DNA of 64,000 nucleotides from Psoroptes ovis (Eukaryota > Arthropoda > Arachnida > Sarcoptiformes > Psoroptidae). Every line of letters starts with the position of its first letter. Position 1 is the first letter of the stretch. Shown piece by piece: positions 58,241 through 64,000 of the stretch. The notes below the pieces were generated by a model that was given only the letters and a program-made list of their open reading frames with translations, had not been told where the DNA came from and made no database searches. A program made the position numbers and the translations under genes. The DNA is taken from positions 1,550,001-1,614,000 of the forward strand of contig PQWQ01000001.1 in the NCBI GenBank assembly GCA_002943765.1, in the 5' to 3' direction.

Positions 58241-60717
58241 AATTTTTCTCAGCTTTTCGTGCATTGTTTTTCTCAGACATATTACAATGTAAGCCGATGT
58301 TTTTCCAATTCAAATACGCATACAAATAAATTCTCACTTTATTCTCTTAATTATTTCAAAGAATTATTCCAATTTCAATTCTATCTGTGTGACTATGATC
58401 ATTATTATTATTATTATCACTATTTGAAGCTCATCATCATCATCATCGTCGTTTTTTTTTCATTTAGTCTTTTCGTTTCTCTATTGTATCGTGTATTTAC
58501 GATATCATATCTATGTTTTTTTTTGCCATTTATTCAACTTCATTTACGTGGTTCAATTACGTTGTTGTTGTTTCATTGATAAATTATTATTATAAACATT
58601 TCTCACGCACTTTGATATATTTTTCTTTCAATTCACTCGTTCATATGAATGAAATTTTCATTCAATTCATTATTATTATTATTTAAACAAAAAAAAATGA
58701 TAAAAAATATGAAAATTCATTTATTAAAAAATGAATTTTTGATTATTCGCATTTCATGCATTTGTTCAATGATTCACTGGATGATGGTGTGAGTGTTTGT
58801 TTCTGGAGGATATACAGAATCTTTCGTAATAATTTAGTCAGAATGATAACGAATATAATTATAAATATTATTTTATTTTCATCATTCGTTACCAAAATTC
58901 GTTTGCGGTAAAATTTTTATTTACTTTACTTTTATTCAATGACCCTAAAAAGAATCTACTACACATTAGAATTCTGATCAAGAATTTTGGATAGATAAGA
59001 ATTTAATTTGTATAAATTGTTTATGAATATATTTTTTCTACGTGTATTTTCGTATTTAAAAATTCATGGATATAGATTGGAAGATGGATATGGATCAGAA
59101 TCAAGTGTGTTCATGATGCAGAATAAATATTTATTTATTTATTTATCATTGAAAACATTCATTTTTCCGGAAGAAAATTAGGGTCATTTGAGGCTGTATT
59201 CACTGAAATTCATTGATTCACGGTTCATTCAAGTCTCACAGATATGCATAGAGAAAGGTGAATTTAATTCAATTCCAGACAGAATTGAAATTCAATTCAA
59301 ATTTCAATCAACAAAAAATTCATTGATTTTTCTCCCTACTTTTTCTCGCTAATTTTCACAATTTTTCATTTCATTCAAATTGTCACATTGTTACCAGTCA
59401 CACCAGCATACGTATATGATCATAACATGTCGAATAATGATGATGATATTTACCCCAATGCTCTTGCTCTTCGTACCATTGATAATGGCAACAATAATAA
59501 AGCTCTTTCAAATGGTTCCTGCAATGATCATTCGCTGACTTCACACGCCATTCACTTCTCGGTTTTGCAGTCAACCCATCAAATATCATAAACTTTTGAT
59601 TATTATTATTATTATTATAATGGCGTAAAATGATTTTCGCGCTGATTTTCACTCTCTCAATTCTCACTCTAATAACAGAATAATGGTAAATATAAACGTT
59701 GGTACCAAACTGAGAATGAGCGAAACAGAAAAATATTCGGAAAAAATACGAGACATGAGAAAATTTGAATTCAATGAGCGAATAATACGAATAATATTAA
59801 CTGATTCAATACGGTCTATGATCTAACAATATTATCATTATTAATAACAACACTATTCATTCATTCATTCATCCAATTGCATATCTTCAGCAAATCATTG
59901 ATCATTTTCAAACAAAATTAAAAGTCATAGATTTGTGTGTGTGTGTGAACATATTCATTTGCTGTTGATGCTGTTCGTGCTGGTGCTGATGATGATGATT
60001 TTGATTATGATCGACCATCATCAATATTTTAATCACTTTGTATGTGTTCATTAAGTGTTCAAATCGTCGTTCAAGCTAACTGTGTGTGTGTTCAAGTTGA
60101 ATGTTTGCTCAAATATTTATAATCATCATAATTCATTAACTTTTTTCGCAGAAAAAGAAAATAAATCTTGACACTTTTTCAATGCTGAAATATGGGTGAT
60201 GAAAATTCATGGTGAAAATTTATTATGATCACGATGATGATGATGATGATGATAATGAAGTAATTTTTTGATAGTTGAAAAACAAAAAACAATTAAAAAA
60301 ATTACCTGTTAATCCATCCACGTATCCATACACAGTTGTTGTTGTAAATGGTGCTGATGGTGTTGTTTTAATTATTAATCATCTCAAACAATAATTATTC
60401 ATACGTTTTCGAATAATGATTTTCTCTTTAAGTTTATCTAATTCAGTTGTTGTTTACGTTTTTCAATTTTTCAAATTTCTGCAATGATTGATTGTGTATT
60501 TTGATCCAGAAATTACCATTTTTTCTCCAAAATAATTTTTCAATTTATCGTCGTGATTATTCAAATTTGTCTCAACTGTTTTAATGTGATGTGCATTCAT
60601 TCATTAATTCATATGAAAATAATTAAAATAATGATTGGAATGATAATGATGAATATTGATTCATTAGCAAACATTATCCCATCATCGAGAATTCATTTTT
60701 CACCGATAATAAATATA

Positions 60718-63700
60718 ATGACAAGATCATCATCCAAAAACGTTTTGACCACTTTACTGTTACAATTGTTCATCATAATAAATGTTTGTAAAGGTGAGGT
60801 CAATAATTTTTTCGAACTTTCGATATTGATTTTTTTCATTCCAAACCTTTGTCTCTAGAGGTTTGGGAGCCAAACCAGTGTAGAGTTTTTTTTCGGAACC
60901 AAAAAACCACAAAAACAAGCCAAAGTCATAATTATCAGTTTGCTGGTTTTTTGGTTGGGATTTTGCAAAGAAACAATAATGAAAATCAATAAATTGAATC
61001 ATACACAAGTATAATTTATTTATATTCAAATCATAATTAAAACCTACTGTGAAAAAATCAAATCTTTGAAAAAAGACAAAACAAATCTGTCGCAAGAGAA
61101 AATTCACTTCTAAAATAAAGCGAATAAAGTCAAGTTACTAAGGAAACTTGGAGATTTTCTTCAAAATTTTCTCCGCAAATTTTCGATTTGAATTGAATTT
61201 TGAATTAAATTTTCTTCTCTTCTCTTTTTCCATACGTCATTTAATTAATGAATTGATTAATTAATTAATCATTTCAAAAAACGAAAATTTTTATTCTCCA
61301 AAATTCTTCATTGTTTAATTGTATTTTTCTATATTCAAGTCGATTATATTCAAAATATTAAAATATATTCACATATAAACACACATTTATTCATTCATAC
61401 ACATTGACAAATACGAATTCAAGAAAAATTATGAATATTTCATCAAATTTTATCAATTTTTTTTTTTTTTTTTTGGTTCTCCAAAAATATCCTAAAAGAT
61501 AAAACATTTAAATATATCACAAATGCGTATTTCACATATCAGACACACCAAGACACACACGTATTATTCATTAACCATTGAAAATGAGCGAGAGAATGAA
61601 AATGAGAATAAAAAGTCATTAATTTTCCATAATGATGATGATGATCATCATCATCATCATATTGAACAAGTTTTTGTTTGATTCATCAATAATTGAATAT
61701 ATTCATATTGTGAACCCATATATGTGTGTGTTCAAACAATAAGAAATCATAATTTATACATTTTTAAATATATTAATCAATGAAAATTATGAAATAATAA
61801 TCATGAATTTTTTTCCTGTGACAATTGATAATGATGATAATACGATTTCAATGCGAATATTACGAGCAAGAATTCATATTTAAATCATTATCATCGAATG
61901 GTATTACTTTTAGTTGTTTAGATTGTTTTGCTGTTGTTTTTGGTTTTGGCTCAATATCCATACATTATTCAATGCTGATAATGATTTTTGGTTGTTGTTG
62001 TTGTTGTTTATGATAAATGAATGATAAAATGGTAAAATAAGCGAGAAACAGAGAAAAAATCGATGATATCAAATGTGATAGCCATATGAGTGTATCATGA
62101 ATATCATCAAATGTATTCACTGTGTGTCGGTCATGAATTCATATGATTGTATTCATAGATTATTATCATCATTTTTATGATTATGAGATGAAGAACAAAA
62201 TTTTATTCTTGATTCATTTTTGATTATGATTATTATTATTATTTCATTGCTTTATTATTATCATTATCACGATCAATGAATAAAGTACAATAGTCATGTC
62301 AGTGTGTCCATGTACATATGTCAAATTTTTATTTGAACATTTATGGGTGAATGAAAATTCATTCATGACAAGTAATGATGACAATACAGTAAATGATGAT
62401 GATATTTGCCATATGATGTCATGATTGGTCAGATTGACCAATGAAAATTATATTTTCATGAAGAAAACAAAAGAGAAATGACACAAAATAGTAGAAATAA
62501 TGAGGATAATTCTTGCCCAAGTCCGACAATTTTCAAGCTTTGCATGTCTGGAGCGAAAACTTTATTCCCTGATATGAATCCAAATGTAAAAAAACACCGA
62601 ACCTCGTAAATTCGCACCGGAACCAAATGAAGCATGAAATAAACACACTAAAACAATGAAATTGTCAAAAAAAAGTTGGCTTCACTGTCATTAATCGGAA
62701 ACAAATTGATTTTATTGATTGATTGATTTTGATTGTTTTGGTTGTTTATGAAATAATCCATCATTCATTTCATATATGTTTTCATTTGATTTATTCAAAT
62801 AGATTATCATTCATTACGCATAATAAAATTCAATGTACCATCATCATTATCGAATGGTAGCAGCGCTATATTATATTGTGATTTTGATCTTGAAAATAAT
62901 GAATTATATTCAGTTAAATATTATAAAGATTATGTTGAATTTTATCGTTATATACCTAAAGATGATTTACCTAAACAATCATTCAAATTAGATGGTATCT
63001 ATATCGATGTAAGTTATATCAAGTTTATTTGATTAGATTCTTCTCGATTTAATTCTTGAAATTTCAATCCTGAAACAATCAGCTCAAGAAATCCAATGCC
63101 ACTCATGTTGTATTGCATCGTACAGATATTGTAAGTCGATATTCTATGAAACTTTCTCTGCTTATTTATATAAATTGATTTTGGATTTCACTTTTGATCT
63201 CATTTGATTTTTCTACGATCCGAATCTAGAATTCCGATGGACTTTATGGTTGTGAGGTCAGCACTGAAGGTAAGAATATTTATTAATATTAATATTTTTT
63301 TTTTTTTTTTTTTTTGTTTGATAATAATCATTATTAATATTATTATTATCATTGTCATTTAAAATAATAATTTTAATTTAGGTCCAGCATTCGCTACCAG
63401 AAAAAATGAAAAACTAATGAAAATATATGGTTTGTAATATTATTAATGCCAATATTAGGTTGCATGTTTGTGTGTTTGCGCAATTCATACATGAATAATT
63501 AATATTAAATTGATTTTTATTACCGAAATAAATAAATGAAATCTTTATCATTTATTTCATTCCATTATCTTCTTTTTTTTTGAATGATTAAAATCATGAT
63601 AATTTTCTTATAATGATTTTGATTATCTTTATTATTTTCATTTTCAATGATAAAACTAGTTTTACCGGATGAAACATTAACAATAAATGGTAGTTGTGAT

Positions 63701-64000
63701 TATTATCGTATCGATGAATATGTTAATTTCGAATGTATTTCGGGTAAAAGTTGGCCTAAATTGAAATTAAATTGGTATATAAATGATCAACTGGTGAGTC
63801 ATGCTCCATTATTTTGGATAAGTTTGTGTATAATGAGTTTAAATTTTAATTAGGCACCAAAAGAATATGTAATCGAATCAAAACCATTAATTTACAAGAA
63901 TGGATTAATTCAATCAAAATTATTGCTAAATTTTCCTGTTAAACGTGAATATTTTTACAATGATAATTTACGTATACGTTGTCAAGCTACACTGATGTTT
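60718..64000 (+). CDS. beat: Beaten-path (Beat) family immunoglobulin protein, 5' part
   Basis: Seven exons in frame, open at the window edge: 60718-60793, 62803-63008, 63083-63130, 63230-63269, 63382-63429, 63660-63793, 63854-64000 (233 aa so far). Exon 1 is a signal peptide (MTRSSSKNVLTTLLLQLFII); other in-frame ATGs lie upstream, and its phase-1 donor matches exon 2. Exon 2 starts with the Beat hallmark: a strand LRIIKFNVPSS, then ILYCDFDLENNELYSVKYYKD and EFYRYIPKD. Ig1 closes with GLYGCEVSTEGPAF in exons 4-5. Ig2 begins in exon 6 (VNFECISGKSWPKLKLNWYIND) and its second Cys is in RIRCQATL. Beat proteins are neuronal ligands of Side-family receptors that control axon fasciculation and target choice in arthropods. 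The first intron is 2 kb, unlike all others in the window. The specific member is not determined. Confidence 0.87.
60841..60956. repeat. Two nested-style inverted repeats in Beat intron 1
   Basis: A perfect 8-base stem at 60841-60848/60859-60866 (10-base loop) and a perfect 13-base stem at 60897-60909/60944-60956 (34-base loop, with a further AGC/GCT-type inner pairing). CCAAACC-like words recur. Possibly a decayed miniature element; no target-site duplication identified. Confidence 0.5.
61457..61474. repeat. Poly-T tract (18 bases)
   Basis: Uninterrupted T run inside Beat intron 1. Confidence 0.9.
61632..61657. repeat. Perfect 26-base palindrome of ATG/CAT units
   Basis: An (ATG)n tract meets a (CAT)n tract at a central GATC, so the 13 bases on either side are exact reverse complements with no spacer. 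Confidence 0.9.
63295..63315. repeat. Poly-T tract (21 bases)
   Basis: Uninterrupted T run in the intron between Beat exons 4 and 5, possibly extending its polypyrimidine tract. Confidence 0.9.

Larger units (their letters stand above)
51444..60717. other. 9.3 kb gene desert upstream of the Beat-family gene
   Basis: A+T-rich sequence without a credible protein-coding gene: the frames of 60-146 codons are low-complexity (Tyr/His/Phe-rich), overlap on both strands and have no family motifs. It contains CAA/AAC-rich tracts (52075-52120), an imperfect tandem repeat (52311-52390), a (TC)n run (about 52816-52830), (TAA)n (53705-53726), (TAT)n (56458-56480), (TG)n (about 59934-59948) and two inverted repeats listed separately. 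It precedes a neuronal cell-surface gene, so long-range enhancers are plausible. Confidence 0.5.
60794..62802. other. First intron of the Beat-family gene (2.0 kb)
   Basis: By far the longest intron seen here. It contains inverted repeats (60841-60956), a poly-T (61457-61474), a perfect palindrome (61632-61657) and a locally G+C-richer stretch around 62520-62640. No nested gene recognised. Confidence 0.6.

Noticed and set aside
58139..58579. 146-codon plus-strand frame in the desert
   Set aside because: Tyr/His/Phe-rich low complexity from ATT repeats, no homologous motif, no splice partner; the hairpin at its start explains the less A+T-rich part better.
1..64000. tRNA, rRNA, CRISPR array, bacterial-type operon or transposase gene
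   Set aside because: Looked for B-box-like GGTTCGANNCC with cloverleaf partners, regular direct repeats and transposase/reverse-transcriptase motifs; none seen. GTTCGA words found lie inside coding exons.

Overview
This is a eukaryotic nuclear window, very A+T-rich, with short (about 45-100 base) GT-AG introns, intron-poor genes and many (ATG/CAT)n, poly-T and (TAA)n tracts. A Beat-family immunoglobulin gene (an arthropod family), a C3-like complement gene with anaphylatoxin and C345C domains (known from chelicerates but not flies), and very compact gene structures suggest a chelicerate, most likely an acariform (astigmatid-type) mite. The species is inference. The exon models below were built by hand from splice sites, reading phase and family homology, and every multi-exon model keeps a consistent reading frame.

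Layout. 1-308 (+): 3' end of an ACOT13-like thioesterase. 346-3828 (-): short peroxidasin (LRR-Ig-peroxidase). 4102-9989 (-): complement C3-like thioester protein. 11543-13474 (-): Integrator subunit 13/Asunder. 13729-15358 (+): F-box/LRR protein. 15649-17152 (+): mitochondrial deubiquitinase USP30. 17649-26125 (-): neurobeachin/LRBA (rugose), almost all in one 7.75 kb exon. 27412-29128 (-): CDKAL1. 29422-30060 and 30559-31211 (-): two neuronal-calcium-sensor EF-hand proteins. 35921-38121 (+): unrecognised Asn-rich CaaX-tailed protein with two alternative first exons. 39254-42447 (-): prominin. 44117-45472 (+): TFIIE alpha. 45889-47034 (-): V-ATPase subunit C. 47389-50007 (-): exocyst Sec5. 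50202-51443 (+): syntaxin 8, eight exons. 51444-60717: a 9.3 kb gene desert. 60718-64000 (+): 5' part of a Beat-family gene, running off the window.

The genes are mostly conserved housekeeping, trafficking and neuronal genes. They are not a functional operon. Several share divergent promoters (INTS13/F-box, Sec5/syntaxin 8) or converge with very short gaps (ACOT13/peroxidasin, TFIIE/V-ATPase). The three large non-coding tracts (31.2-35.9 kb, 51.4-60.7 kb and Beat intron 1) flank neuronal genes and are where cis-regulation or non-coding RNA would be sought.

I found no transposon with intact coding capacity, no tRNA or rRNA, no CRISPR array and no clear new multi-gene system. The observations most worth following up are a 70-base imperfect hairpin in the desert at 58171-58240; a syntaxin 8 whose ionic zero-layer glutamine is histidine; a C3-like protein with thioester, catalytic His and several furin-like sites suggesting a three-chain form; and alternative first exons in the CaaX protein.
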